The notes: generated by a model from the letters alone, not told the origin. A stretch of 64,000 bases of DNA from Pontivivens ytuae (GCF_015679265.1 NZ_CP064942.1:2522001-2586000); one strand, 5' to 3'. Counted from the stretch's first letter, positions 8,084-16,495 are shown. A program made the numbers and translations.

Positions 8084-8927
8084 TCACAGCCAGTAAGCGA
8101 TCCGATGCCGCGTCATACGGAAGAATCTGAACGTAAAGCTCCAGCCGATAAGCGCAAAAACCGCCATCAGAGCAAAAGAAAGAAGCGAGGGGGGCTGCCC
8201 CAGCAACGGGCTGCGCATGACTTCCATCATATAAGCCAAAGGATTGTAGTCCACGACAAAGGAGAGTTCCGGCGGAAGGATTTCCGGCTTGAATATCACT
8301 GGAGACACGAAGAACAGCATCTGCACAACGTTTGCGACGATAGGGGGCACGTCGCGGAAACGGGCACAAACTATAGCGACGAGCAATGACAGCCACACCA
8401 TATTAATAATCAAAAGCACAGTGGCAGGTATCAAAAAGAGAAAGTTCCAGCTAAGGAGAGAGGGATTCCAAATATAAATGCCAAGCATTACAGCTACATT
8501 ATGTAGTGCGATAATGAGATTTCTGTAACATAACCGAAATATATGGATCGATAGGGGCCGTCCCCCGTCTTTTATAATATTTTCAGCACCAGTAAAGCCA
8601 CTAGTTGCCATCATTGATGGTAGAGGAAAAATAGTACCAAATAACGAAACCAGAAGCAATATGTGGTATGAAAACATCGACTTCGATCCGGAACATGCCA
8701 GCATAAATTATACCCAGCGCGAGAACCAGCGTCATCATGCTAATGGTAATCCAGAAAGGGCCAAGCACAGCGCGCCGGTAGCGTTGCTGAACGTCCTGCC
8801 AGCCGAGATTAGTCCAGAGTTGCCATGACTGCAGCCCCTCCGTCAGGTCGCCAATGGCCTTTGCCGTGGCTTGTGCCGGATCACCATAGGTTCGTTCCGG
8901 CAGCGGGTTGCCGATACTCGGATTCAT
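8084..8927 (-). pseudogene. Polysaccharide ABC exporter permease (Wzm/KpsM type), split by a +1 frameshift
   Basis: Two overlapping frames together make one ABC-2 permease. The N-terminal part (ATG 8927, good SD) reads to YYFSSTINDGN and stops at a TAG near 8602-8604. The C-terminal part continues in another frame as TSGFTGAENIIKDGGRPLSI with further membrane helices to 8084. Removing one A near 8605-8608 would give a continuous NDGTSGFTGAENII, the length expected of the family. It is either an assembly error, a recent inactivating indel or, less likely, programmed frameshifting. Local sequence is noticeably AT-richer (8396-8700) than its neighbours. Confidence 0.85.
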
Positions 8928-9136
8928 ATTTTACTCTCCAGGGCCGATGGTAGGGCAGCGCCTGTATGATGGTGGTCGCCAGACAAGCTCTCGAGGAGCT
9001 TTGCGATAGGCCGACCGTCCGCCGGTGTCAACTTGTGCCGCTGCGCGTGGTCCCCTGCGCCACTGGTGATCAACTCGGTGGCCTTGCGGCGTTCTCGTTC
9101 CTTTAGATCTTGTGCGCGCTTCCGGCGCGGAGCCAA
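8924..9136 (-). other. Possible 70-codon ORF (or non-coding spacer) between GT2 and permease
   Basis: An open frame with a TTG start directly abuts the GT2 stop and ends in ATGA overlap with the permease start. The product would be 70 aa, basic at the N-terminus (MAPRRKRAQDLKERERRKAT) and without recognisable domains. Codon third positions are mixed, so coding evidence is weak; it may be degenerate spacer. The GGAGAGTAAAAT sequence at its end is the permease ribosome-binding site. Confidence 0.25.
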
Positions 9137-10090
9137 TCAGATCCGACGAAGTTGTCGCCAAATCATAGTTTTTATGATCCGAAGAACGTTGGTAGGGCGA
9201 TAATGCAACGTGAGTAGGACTTGCAGAACAAGCCGGCGCCACGCAGGCGACGCAGCGAGACGTACTCGAGCAGTTCCAAATCGCCATCGCCGCGCAAACA
9301 GCTTTGGATACCACGACGGAAAACAAGGATCGGTGGCCATCTGCCTCATCGCTGCGGACAAGATCTGTTCTGCGCTATCTGGATCTGAGGCGAGGCTGCG
9401 CGAAATTCCACTGTTGCTGAGTCGCCACTCGACCCCTGGTACGGGGGCGAACGCGGAGCCATGCCGAAATGCGAGTTGCCGCGCGACGAAGCCATCCGCT
9501 AGTGCGCCAAGCGCAGGGTTGAAGGCGCCTGCCGCTCGCAGCTTATCCGTGCGCCATATCGTAGCCCCGGTTAGGATCCAGTTGTCAATGTTCCGGAAAA
9601 GGGCGCAGACATCGTCGCGAGAAAAGACAGCTGGTTCGAAAGCCGGCAGCACCGGCGGGCGCAACGCAGAGCTGCCCGTATCGAGATCGGTGACAATTGC
9701 CTCAGTCGAGGCCAGTGCGATCGCCGGCGCACTGGCCAGCAGTGGCAGCAGCGCTTCAAACAGGCCGGGCTGCACCTTGTCGTCAGCAGCGCCGAAGTAG
9801 ACGTACTCCGTCTGCGTCGCCGCTAGGCCCGTGTTCAGCGCCCCGATGGCACCCATATTCCGCTCATGAAAAACCACGTGCAGTAATGGTTGAGTCTCCG
9901 CAAGCCGCTGCAGCACTCGCCGACTGTCATCGGTCGAGCCGTCATCGACGACTACAATACGGCTGGGGGCGGGATTTTGGGCGGTGAGGGCTGCTATCGC
10001 ATCGGAAATGACCGACCCATGGTTGTAATTGGGGATGACTGCCGTCACGCCTGTTATCCCGGTCCCGAGAGGCCCTTTGGTTGGTGTCAT
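9137..10090 (-). CDS. Glycosyltransferase family 2
   Basis: 317 aa from ATG 10090, which has GGAG 8 nt upstream; an ATG three codons earlier is possible. Longer readings would run into the divergent hldE-like gene and lack homology. GT-A features are VTAVIPNYNHG, the IVVVDDGSTDDSR nucleotide-binding acidic motif, and YVYFGAADDKVQPG as the DxD-like metal site. It probably adds one sugar to the lipid-linked glycan. It is the first gene of the unit continuing into the ABC exporter. Confidence 0.85.
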   Translation of the reverse strand: MTPTKGPLGTGITGVTAVIPNYNHGSVISDAIAALTAQNPAPSRIVVVDDGSTDDSRRVLQRLAETQPLLHVVFHERNMGAIGALNTGLAATQTEYVYFGAADDKVQPGLFEALLPLLASAPAIALASTEAIVTDLDTGSSALRPPVLPAFEPAVFSRDDVCALFRNIDNWILTGATIWRTDKLRAAGAFNPALGALADGFVARQLAFRHGSAFAPVPGVEWRLSNSGISRSLASDPDSAEQILSAAMRQMATDPCFPSWYPKLFARRWRFGTARVRLAASPAWRRLVLQVLLTLHYRPTNVLRIIKTMIWRQLRRI

Positions 10091-10264
10091 CCCGTGCATC
10101 TCCGCTCGGTTGTCTGGTGCGGTCTTTAGCAAGCGTAAAGTCGGAGCGAAAGCGGTTTGACCGCTTCCATAATGCGGGCATTCAGAGCTAACTGCCCCGC
10201 AACGGCGCGATGCTCTCGAAAGCTGGGGCTTCGCCCGTACGTAAACGTAAGGCAGGACAATAGC
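10091..10264. promoter_or_regulatory. Divergent promoter region with inverted repeat, GT2 / hldE-like
   Basis: This 174-nt gap separates divergent units. At 10150-10166 lies AAGCGGT-TTG-ACCGCTT, a perfect 7-3-7 inverted repeat that could bind a dimeric regulator. No regulator gene sits beside it and no clear -35/-10 pair is visible. Confidence 0.35.
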
Positions 10265-11755
10265 ATGATAGACCACTCTGCGATCACTTCGATTTCGGAT
10301 CTCATCACAGAGGCGCGTTCGAAAGAGAAGGCAATTGTCTTCATCTCCGGCAAGTTCAACATTTTGCATCCTGGACATACCCGACTTCTCAAATTCGCTG
10401 CAGAGCAGGGAGATGTTGTTCTTGTCGGTTTGGTTCCTGATGATGACAAAGATGTATCCGTGCCGGGCGCAATGCGGATCGAAGCGTTGAAGTCGCTTAC
10501 CTTCGTCGACCACGCTTTCGTCATGAGCTTCCCGCTTGTTGAGATCATCCGTCAGCTCCGCCCTGACGTTGTTGTCAAGGGTAAGGAGTATCAAGAGCGT
10601 GAGAACGAGGAAGAGTCTGTATTAAAATCCTATGGAGGGAGGCTCTTATTTGGATCAGGTGATGTCTTTTTTTCCTCATTTTCACTTCTAAAGCGCGAGT
10701 ATTTTGAAACAAATTACTCATCAATCATAAAGCCGAAAGATTTCCCGGTACGACGTAAATTCGATATTCGAGATCTTAAGGAGGTGTTGGAGAAATTTAG
10801 AAATCTCAGAGTGCTGGTGATAGGTGATCTCATAGTGGACACATACATAAATTGCGAGGCGCTCGGAATGTCGCAAGAAGATCCGACGATCGTTGTTTCG
10901 CCTATCGAGCAAACAACTTTTGTAGGTGGTGCTGGAATCGTGGCCGCACACGCGCGCGGTCTTGGAGCGAACGTCTCATTCGTCACTGTGTGTGGTGACG
11001 ACGAGTCCGCCAATTTCGCGCGTTCGAAGCTCGCAGATTACGATGTTGATGCCTGTCTTTTCACTGACACCGCGCGACCGACTACAAATAAGCAGAGGTT
11101 CCGAGCCCGTGGAAAAACCCTGCTGCGTGTGAACCACCTGCGGCAGCTCTCGGTAGATGCTGCGCTATCGAGTGAGCTGATCGCCGCAGTCGAGGATCGT
11201 CTGCCACAGACCGATCTGTTGCTGTTCTCCGATTTCAATTACGGTTGTTTGCCTCAGCCTGTTGTCGACAGCATCTGTGAGAAAGCGGCAGCGCGGGGCA
11301 TAATGATGGCGGCTGATAGCCAAGCCTCATCGCAGGCCGCCGACATCTCGCGTTTCCGCGGGATGACTTTGATTACACCCACTGAGCGTGAGGCGCGTAT
11401 GGCACTGAAGGACGCCGAGTCGGGCCTGATAATGGTCGCTGAAGAATTGCGTAAGACCGCAAAGGCTGAGCATGTCGTGGTGACGCTTGGGGAGGAGGGT
11501 TTGCTGATGTATGTCAACAAGGAGGGCCAGTTGGAGACAGACCGGCTTCCTGCCTTCAATTCCGCGCCGAAAGATGTTGCTGGTGCGGGCGATAGCTTCT
11601 TTACATGCACGTCGATGGCGCTTTGCGCTGGCATAGATGTCTGGCGTTCGGTTTACCTCGGTGCGCTGGCGGCAGGATGTCAAGTATCGAGGGTGGGGAA
11701 TACGCCACTGACGCAGGCAGAGCTTGCTACTGAAATCGACTACAAACCGAGCTAG
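10265..11755 (+). CDS. Sugar nucleotidyltransferase / PfkB kinase fusion (HldE-like, reversed domain order)
   Basis: 496 aa. Residues about 18-150 form a cytidylyltransferase-like domain (FISGKFNILHPGH with the HxGH motif, VVKGKEYQ). Residues about 175-490 form a ribokinase/PfkB kinase (VIGDLIVDTYI, FVGGAGIVAAH, then DVAGAGDSFFT with the catalytic Asp). E. coli HldE has the kinase first and the nucleotidyltransferase last; here the order is reversed. The start at 10265 is preceded by AGGA and gives the natural N-terminus. Expected chemistry is heptose 7-phosphate phosphorylation at C1 and nucleotide activation. The middle of the gene (about 10620-10850) is AT-rich. Confidence 0.85.
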   Translation: MIDHSAITSISDLITEARSKEKAIVFISGKFNILHPGHTRLLKFAAEQGDVVLVGLVPDDDKDVSVPGAMRIEALKSLTFVDHAFVMSFPLVEIIRQLRPDVVVKGKEYQERENEEESVLKSYGGRLLFGSGDVFFSSFSLLKREYFETNYSSIIKPKDFPVRRKFDIRDLKEVLEKFRNLRVLVIGDLIVDTYINCEALGMSQEDPTIVVSPIEQTTFVGGAGIVAAHARGLGANVSFVTVCGDDESANFARSKLADYDVDACLFTDTARPTTNKQRFRARGKTLLRVNHLRQLSVDAALSSELIAAVEDRLPQTDLLLFSDFNYGCLPQPVVDSICEKAAARGIMMAADSQASSQAADISRFRGMTLITPTEREARMALKDAESGLIMVAEELRKTAKAEHVVVTLGEEGLLMYVNKEGQLETDRLPAFNSAPKDVAGAGDSFFTCTSMALCAGIDVWRSVYLGALAAGCQVSRVGNTPLTQAELATEIDYKPS

Positions 11756-11765
11756 GGACAATGTG

Positions 11766-12476
11766 ATGCACGCGCTTCTGCTGGCTGCCGGTGTCGGTTC
11801 GCGATTACGGCCCATCACCGATACGACGCCTAAGTGTCTTGTTCCGATCCACGGGCGACCGTTGCTTGATTACTGGTTTGATCTTTTGCTTGGAACACAT
11901 GCGATCGAGCGTGTGCTTCTTAACACGCACTATCTTGCCCATCAGGTTCACCGCCATGTGGAAGGATCGCGTTGGCAGTCCAGAGTCGATCTCGTTCACG
12001 AGGCGGAGTTGCTCGGGACTGGTGGTACGCTGCTTGCTAATCGCGACTATTTCGGGAGCTCGGATTTCCTCATTGCACACGCCGACAATCTGACCGATTT
12101 CGATCCGCATTGGCTAATCACGCAACATCGGGCGCGCATGCCGAATGTTGTGATGACGATGCTCGCCTTTCGCACGGACGATCCGTCTTCGTGCGGGATC
12201 CTGGAATGTGATGCTGACGGTATTGTTCAGGCATTCCACGAAAAGGTGCCGGATCCGCCGGGCAACCTTGCAAACGGGGCGGTCTACGTCGTCACACCCG
12301 AGATCGCTACGCATGCCGCATCGCTTGGGCGGCCCATCATTGATCTATCGACAGAGGTCATTCCACACTTCCTCGGGCGCATTCTTGCGGTGGAGACGTC
12401 CGGATATCATCGCGACATCGGCAATCCGGAGAGCCTACAGCGCGCACATGAGGAATTTCATCCATCGCGACCCTAA
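11766..12476 (+). CDS. Sugar-1-phosphate nucleotidyltransferase (HddC/mannose-1-P guanylyltransferase-like)
   Basis: 236 aa starting 10 nt after the hldE-like stop (SD GGGA). The pyrophosphorylase signature is LLAAGVGSRLRPITDTTPK, followed by LVPIHGRPLLDYW, GTGGTLL and the HADNLTDFD metal site. Length and motif spacing match HddC and short NTP_transferases. In the GDP-heptose pathway HddC makes GDP-D-glycero-alpha-D-manno-heptose; base and sugar specificity are not certain here. Its stop overlaps the stop of the convergent phosphatase gene. Confidence 0.8.
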   Translation: MHALLLAAGVGSRLRPITDTTPKCLVPIHGRPLLDYWFDLLLGTHAIERVLLNTHYLAHQVHRHVEGSRWQSRVDLVHEAELLGTGGTLLANRDYFGSSDFLIAHADNLTDFDPHWLITQHRARMPNVVMTMLAFRTDDPSSCGILECDADGIVQAFHEKVPDPPGNLANGAVYVVTPEIATHAASLGRPIIDLSTEVIPHFLGRILAVETSGYHRDIGNPESLQRAHEEFHPSRP

Positions 12477-13045
12477 CCCCCCTGGCCCTTGGCTAGCAAG
12501 TCTGCATACCACCTGGAAGCGGCAACGATGTCAGGTGCTACAGCAAAGCGGCGTGGCCGCGGCGCTTCAGGCGAGAGTGTAGTACCCACAAGACAGGCAG
12601 CCTCCAGCCCGGCTGCCTGCGCCGCGCCTATGTCGGAGGGCCGGTCGCCAATCAGAGCAGATGCTGCCAGATCGAGTCCGTGCCGATCTCGGGCTTCCAG
12701 AATCATGCCCGGTCTCGGCTTCCTCCAGGAATGGTCTACGCGGTACTGCGCCAGTGGTGCTTCGGGATGGTAGGGACAATGGAGCACATCGGTTAGTGCT
12801 GCGCCCTTCTGTTCGAAAAGCCTAAGCATGTGCGTGGTGAGCGCTGCATAGATTTTCTCGTCGAAAAGACCGCGCGCGATACCGGACTGGTTAGTGACGA
12901 CGATCACGGATCGACCTGCGTTGCGTGCAAGGCGAACGAGATCAAAGATGCCTTTACGAGGATGAAAATCTTCGGGTCTGTGGCAGAAGTTAGTCTCTTC
13001 GTTCACCACACCGTCGCGATCGAGAAATAGGGCAGGTCGCAACAC
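12473..13045 (-). CDS. gmhB: GmhB-like heptose-bisphosphate phosphatase (HAD-IIIA)
   Basis: 190 aa. It has FLDRDGVVNE (nucleophile DxD), VVTNQSGIARG, the GmhB zinc-loop region CPYHPEAPLAQYR, WRKPRPGM and LIGDRPSDIGAAQAAG. Classical GmhB zinc ligands are C-x-H plus C-x-C; the second pair here reads DHSWRKP, so at least one Cys is replaced (His/Trp), and zinc binding may be altered. It would remove the 7-phosphate from heptose 1,7-bisphosphate between kinase and nucleotidyltransferase steps. It is transcribed opposite to the hldE-like and nucleotidyltransferase genes. Confidence 0.82.
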   Translation of the reverse strand: MLRPALFLDRDGVVNEETNFCHRPEDFHPRKGIFDLVRLARNAGRSVIVVTNQSGIARGLFDEKIYAALTTHMLRLFEQKGAALTDVLHCPYHPEAPLAQYRVDHSWRKPRPGMILEARDRHGLDLAASALIGDRPSDIGAAQAAGLEAACLVGTTLSPEAPRPRRFAVAPDIVAASRWYADLLAKGQGG

Positions 13046-13096
13046 TAAATCACTCCGGATTGGCGGGCGGTTTTCGTCAGGAGGACCTCGGCTTCT

Positions 13097-14263
13097 TCAA
13101 TCCGTAATAAGATCGCGGTAGAGCTGCTCAACGGTTGTCTGAACCGCCTTATCGGTCATGTCCCGGGCGAAACGCCGGTAGGCTGCGTCGGCCATCTGAT
13201 AGCGTATCCCGGCATCTTGAGACAGGCTTGCGAGCGCGCGCGCCGCAGCGGCGGGATCGCGTGGTGGCACGAGATAACCCTCTATCCCATCCCTTACGAC
13301 ATCGCGGCATCCGGGCACATCCGTGGTGACAATGGGACGGCCCGAGGCTGCAGCCTCTACAAGGCTGCGCGGTAGGCCCTCGCCCCCGCGCGAGAGCAGC
13401 ATCGCCACATCGGTTTCCTTCCAGATGTTGGAGACGTTGCTCGTAGGGCCGCGCCACCGGACGCCCGGCTCGCTACCAAGCGCCTCCAACTCTGCGTTTT
13501 CGAGGCTTGCCGGGTTCTCAGCATCTGGCGCGCCCCATAGATCAAGTGTCACCGGGTGCCCCTCGGCGCGGACCTGTCGGACCGCTTCTATCGATTCCAG
13601 GATACCCTTGGAGTGCACCATCCGCGCAACCACGGCAACGCGCATGACGGCGCCGTTCTGTGGTAGTGGATGGCGCGGAAAGCTGCTTGCCGCAACGCCA
13701 GCGCCCGAAACAAATGCCGCACGGCGAACATGATGGTCCGGCACCCCAAGAGATACCGGATCATCGTGGTTTTCAAAAAGGAAACGCATGTGCGAGCGAA
13801 GGCAAAGGCCACGTAAAGCCATACGCACGCCTGCACGAGCAGCTCGGGCACGCCATCCCTCCGCAACCCAGAGTGCGCCAAGTCCCGTTGGTGCGATTAC
13901 CAGCCGGGGTGACCCTTCCAGTCGTGCTGCTATTCCGCCGTTCAGCGCCGGTTTAAGCGCGATACAATGCACGATCTCTGGCTGCACCTTCCGGATCGCA
14001 GAGCGGTAACCAGATACAGCGGCGCGTAGCCCTTCGATGCTCACGGCCGACCGGGGCGTATTGACGGCGATCTGCGGAAGCACCTCCGCGAGCCCCACGT
14101 CACCCCGCGTTCCCAGCTGTGCAGCGAGGACGGGAGCGAAGCCTGCGGCGCGCGCAGCGGCCGCGAAGCCTTTAAAATGGGATGCGAAGAACCAATCCTC
14201 CGTAGCCATGAATAGGAGACGTGGACGGTTCGCGTCATCTTTCGGGCCAGAATATTCAGTCAA
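13097..14263 (-). CDS. Glycosyltransferase family 4
   Basis: 388 aa GT-B enzyme. The N-terminal domain begins RPRLLFMATEDWFFASHFKGFA, as in the WbpH/CapM-like group. The C-terminal domain has VAVVARMVHSKGI, LLSRGGEGLPRSLVEAAASGRPIVTTDVPG (the EX7E region) and GYLVPPRD. It probably transfers an early sugar or the first repeat sugar onto undecaprenyl-linked acceptor. It marks the right edge of the glycan locus. Confidence 0.87.
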   Translation of the reverse strand: MTEYSGPKDDANRPRLLFMATEDWFFASHFKGFAAAARAAGFAPVLAAQLGTRGDVGLAEVLPQIAVNTPRSAVSIEGLRAAVSGYRSAIRKVQPEIVHCIALKPALNGGIAARLEGSPRLVIAPTGLGALWVAEGWRARAARAGVRMALRGLCLRSHMRFLFENHDDPVSLGVPDHHVRRAAFVSGAGVAASSFPRHPLPQNGAVMRVAVVARMVHSKGILESIEAVRQVRAEGHPVTLDLWGAPDAENPASLENAELEALGSEPGVRWRGPTSNVSNIWKETDVAMLLSRGGEGLPRSLVEAAASGRPIVTTDVPGCRDVVRDGIEGYLVPPRDPAAAARALASLSQDAGIRYQMADAAYRRFARDMTDKAVQTTVEQLYRDLITD

Positions 14264-14454
14264 AGCGCCAATCTCTTACGGGAGTTGTTGGGCAAATGCC
14301 AATCGTATCGTGTCGGCGGAGGCGCAGCCTGCCTTACCGACTTTGGGACGGAATGGAGAGCAGATCGGGCGAGGTCAAGTAGGAGATCCCCGAGAAAGCA
14401 GTTCAACGCTCGCGAAATCACCTTCGGCTGTTGAGCGACTTCCGTGTCTCTTTG

Positions 14455-15243
14455 TCACAAGCGCGACAGCCGGCGCAGGGCCGCCAGCGCGAAGCAGGTG
14501 GCGGCGACGCAGATGATCGTGGGGCCGGCGGGCGTATCGTAGAGATAGGAGAGCCAGAGGCCCGAGAGGGCCGAGAGCCCGGCGATGGCCCCCGCGATCA
14601 CGGCCATCGCCTCGGGCGTGCGGCTCAGCGGGCGGGCGGCGGCGGCAGGGATGATGAGCATGGCCGCGATCAGGAGCGCGCCCACGACCTTGATCGCGAC
14701 GGCGACGACGAGGGCGAGTGCGAGGGTCAGGATCATCTTCTCGCGCTTCGGGTCGATGCCCGCCGCGCGCGCGAGATCCGCGTTGAGCGTCGCCGCGAGC
14801 AGGGCCGACCAGCGCCACGCGACGAGGCCGAGGACGAGCGCCGCGCCCACCCAGATCACCGCGAGGTCTGTGCGCCCCACGGCGAGGATGTCGCCGAAGA
14901 GATAGCTCATCAGGTCGATCCGCGCGCCCGGCAGGAAGGATACGGCCACGAGGCCGATCGCGAGGGCCGCGTGGGACAGGACCCCGAGCAGGGTGTCGAT
15001 CGCGTAGCCCCGCTCACTGAGCGACGTGATCGCCAGCGCCATGGCCAGCGCCGTCGCCAGCGTGCCCGCGAAGATCGAGGTGGAGAAGGCGAGCGACAGG
15101 GCGACGCCGAGGATCGCCGCATGCGCCGTCGCGTCGCCGAAATAGGCCATGCGCCGCCAGACGACGAAGCAGCCGAGCGGCGCGGTCGCAAGTGCGACGC
15201 CCAGCCCGGCGAGGGCTGCGCGCATCAGAAAATCGTCGAGCAT
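14455..15243 (-). CDS. znuB: Zinc ABC transporter permease ZnuB
   Basis: 262 aa, ABC-3 family, with about 7-8 hydrophobic helices. It begins MLDDFLMRAALAGLGVALATAPLGCFVVWRRM and contains FGDATAHAAILGVALS, the conserved coupling-helix-like region of ZnuB/MntB permeases, and FGDILAVGRTDLAVIW. It overlaps znuC by one base and is the last gene of zur-znuC-znuB. It moves Zn(II) across the inner membrane. Confidence 0.93.
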   Translation of the reverse strand: MLDDFLMRAALAGLGVALATAPLGCFVVWRRMAYFGDATAHAAILGVALSLAFSTSIFAGTLATALAMALAITSLSERGYAIDTLLGVLSHAALAIGLVAVSFLPGARIDLMSYLFGDILAVGRTDLAVIWVGAALVLGLVAWRWSALLAATLNADLARAAGIDPKREKMILTLALALVVAVAIKVVGALLIAAMLIIPAAAARPLSRTPEAMAVIAGAIAGLSALSGLWLSYLYDTPAGPTIICVAATCFALAALRRLSRL

Positions 15244-16016
15244 CAGACCGCCGTATCCTCGCGCGGGGCGTGGTCATGGCCATGGCTGTGATCATGATCG
15301 TGCCCGTGGTCATGCCCATGATCATGGTCGTGGCGGTAGAGCGCCAGCGCGCCCTGCGTGCCGGTGCCGAACAGCGCCCGGTATTCGGGGGCGGAGGCGA
15401 CCACCTCGGGCGTGCCGTGGCAGCAGACATGGCCGTTGAGGCAGATCACCCGGTCGGACGCGCTCATCACGACATGCAGCTCGTGGCTGACCATCAGCAC
15501 TGCGCAGCCCAGCGTGGCGCGCACCGCCTCGATCTGGCGGTAGAACGCGGCGGAGCCGGGCTGGTCGAGGCCGGTGGTCGGCTCGTCGAGAATCAGGAGC
15601 TCCGGCTTCTCCAACAGTGCGCGGGCGAGGAGCACGCGGCGGAACTGCCCGCCGGAGAGATCCGTCATCTGCCGTTTTTCGAGGCCATCGGCCCCGGCGT
15701 CCACGAGTGCCTCGCGCACGGCGGCGGCCCCGCGCCGGACCGGCAGGTCGAGGAAGCGGCGCACGGTCAACGGCAGCGTCTGGTCGATATGGAGCACCTG
15801 CGGCACGTAGCCGATGCGCAGCCCTGCCTGGCGCTCCACCCGCCCCGTCGAGGGCTGGATCGCGCCGAGGATCGCGCGTAGCAGCGTCGTCTTGCCCGAG
15901 CCGTTGGGGCCGACGACCGTCACGATCTCTCCCGGAGCGAGGGTGAGATCGACGCCGGTCAGGATCCGCTGGGCGCCCGCGTCGACGCCGAGGCCGGTGA
16001 CGGTGACGAGGCTCAC
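15243..16016 (-). CDS. znuC: Zinc ABC transporter ATPase ZnuC with His-rich C-terminal tail
   Basis: 257 aa. Walker A is VGPNGSGKTTLLRAI, the signature is LSGGQFRRVLLARALL, Walker B is LLILDEPTTGLD and the switch His is in SHELH. The last about 28 residues hold 11 His alternating with Asp/Gly within 21 residues, a likely cytoplasmic zinc-binding tail. The start at 16016 overlaps the zur stop (ATGA). It energises ZnuB with ZnuA as binding protein. Confidence 0.94.
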   Translation of the reverse strand: MSLVTVTGLGVDAGAQRILTGVDLTLAPGEIVTVVGPNGSGKTTLLRAILGAIQPSTGRVERQAGLRIGYVPQVLHIDQTLPLTVRRFLDLPVRRGAAAVREALVDAGADGLEKRQMTDLSGGQFRRVLLARALLEKPELLILDEPTTGLDQPGSAAFYRQIEAVRATLGCAVLMVSHELHVVMSASDRVICLNGHVCCHGTPEVVASAPEYRALFGTGTQGALALYRHDHDHGHDHGHDHDHSHGHDHAPREDTAV

Positions 16017-16495
16017 GCCTGCTTCTCCGCCCGGTCGCAGCGGGGGCAGAGGCCCTCGGCCTCCATCACCACGGTCTCCAGCCGGAAGCCCGCTTCGCTC
16101 GCCACGTCGCCCATCAGCGCCATCATGCCGGACGGAGCCTCCGCCACGGTCTGGCAGCTCCTGCAGATCAGGAAGGCGGGGGCGTGATTGGCTCCGGGAT
16201 GGGAGCAGGCGATATAGGCGTTCAGCCGCTCGATGCGGTGGGCGAAGCCGTGGGCCATCAGGAAGTCGAGCGCGCGGTAGACCACGGGGGGCTGCGCGCT
16301 GCGCCCGCCCTCCTTGAGCTTGTCGAGGATGTCGTAGGCGCCCATCGCGCGGTGCGCGTCGAGCAGGATCGACAGAACCTCCCGCCGGGCCGGGGTGAAC
16401 TGCAGCTTGGCCTCGGCACAGTGACGCTCGGCCGCCCCCATCGCATTGGCGATGCAGGCCGCGTGGTCGTGCTGTTCGAAGCCGCGATCGGTCAT
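16013..16495 (-). CDS. zur: Zinc uptake regulator Zur (Fur family)
   Basis: 160 aa. The N-terminal winged helix includes FTPARREVLSILLD and PPVVYRALDFLMAHG. Metal ligands include HRIERLNAYIACSH, a structural-zinc CxxC in LICRSC and a second CxxC in CPRC near the end. It is the first gene of zur-znuC-znuB and diverges from znuA over a Zur-box-like palindrome, so it probably represses both directions when zinc is plentiful. Confidence 0.94.
   Translation of the reverse strand: MTDRGFEQHDHAACIANAMGAAERHCAEAKLQFTPARREVLSILLDAHRAMGAYDILDKLKEGGRSAQPPVVYRALDFLMAHGFAHRIERLNAYIACSHPGANHAPAFLICRSCQTVAEAPSGMMALMGDVASEAGFRLETVVMEAEGLCPRCDRAEKQA

Noticed and set aside
14264..14454. tRNA or mobile-element border at the end of the glycan locus
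   Set aside because: No cloverleaf, CCA end, terminal inverted repeat or transposase fragment was visible in these 191 bases.
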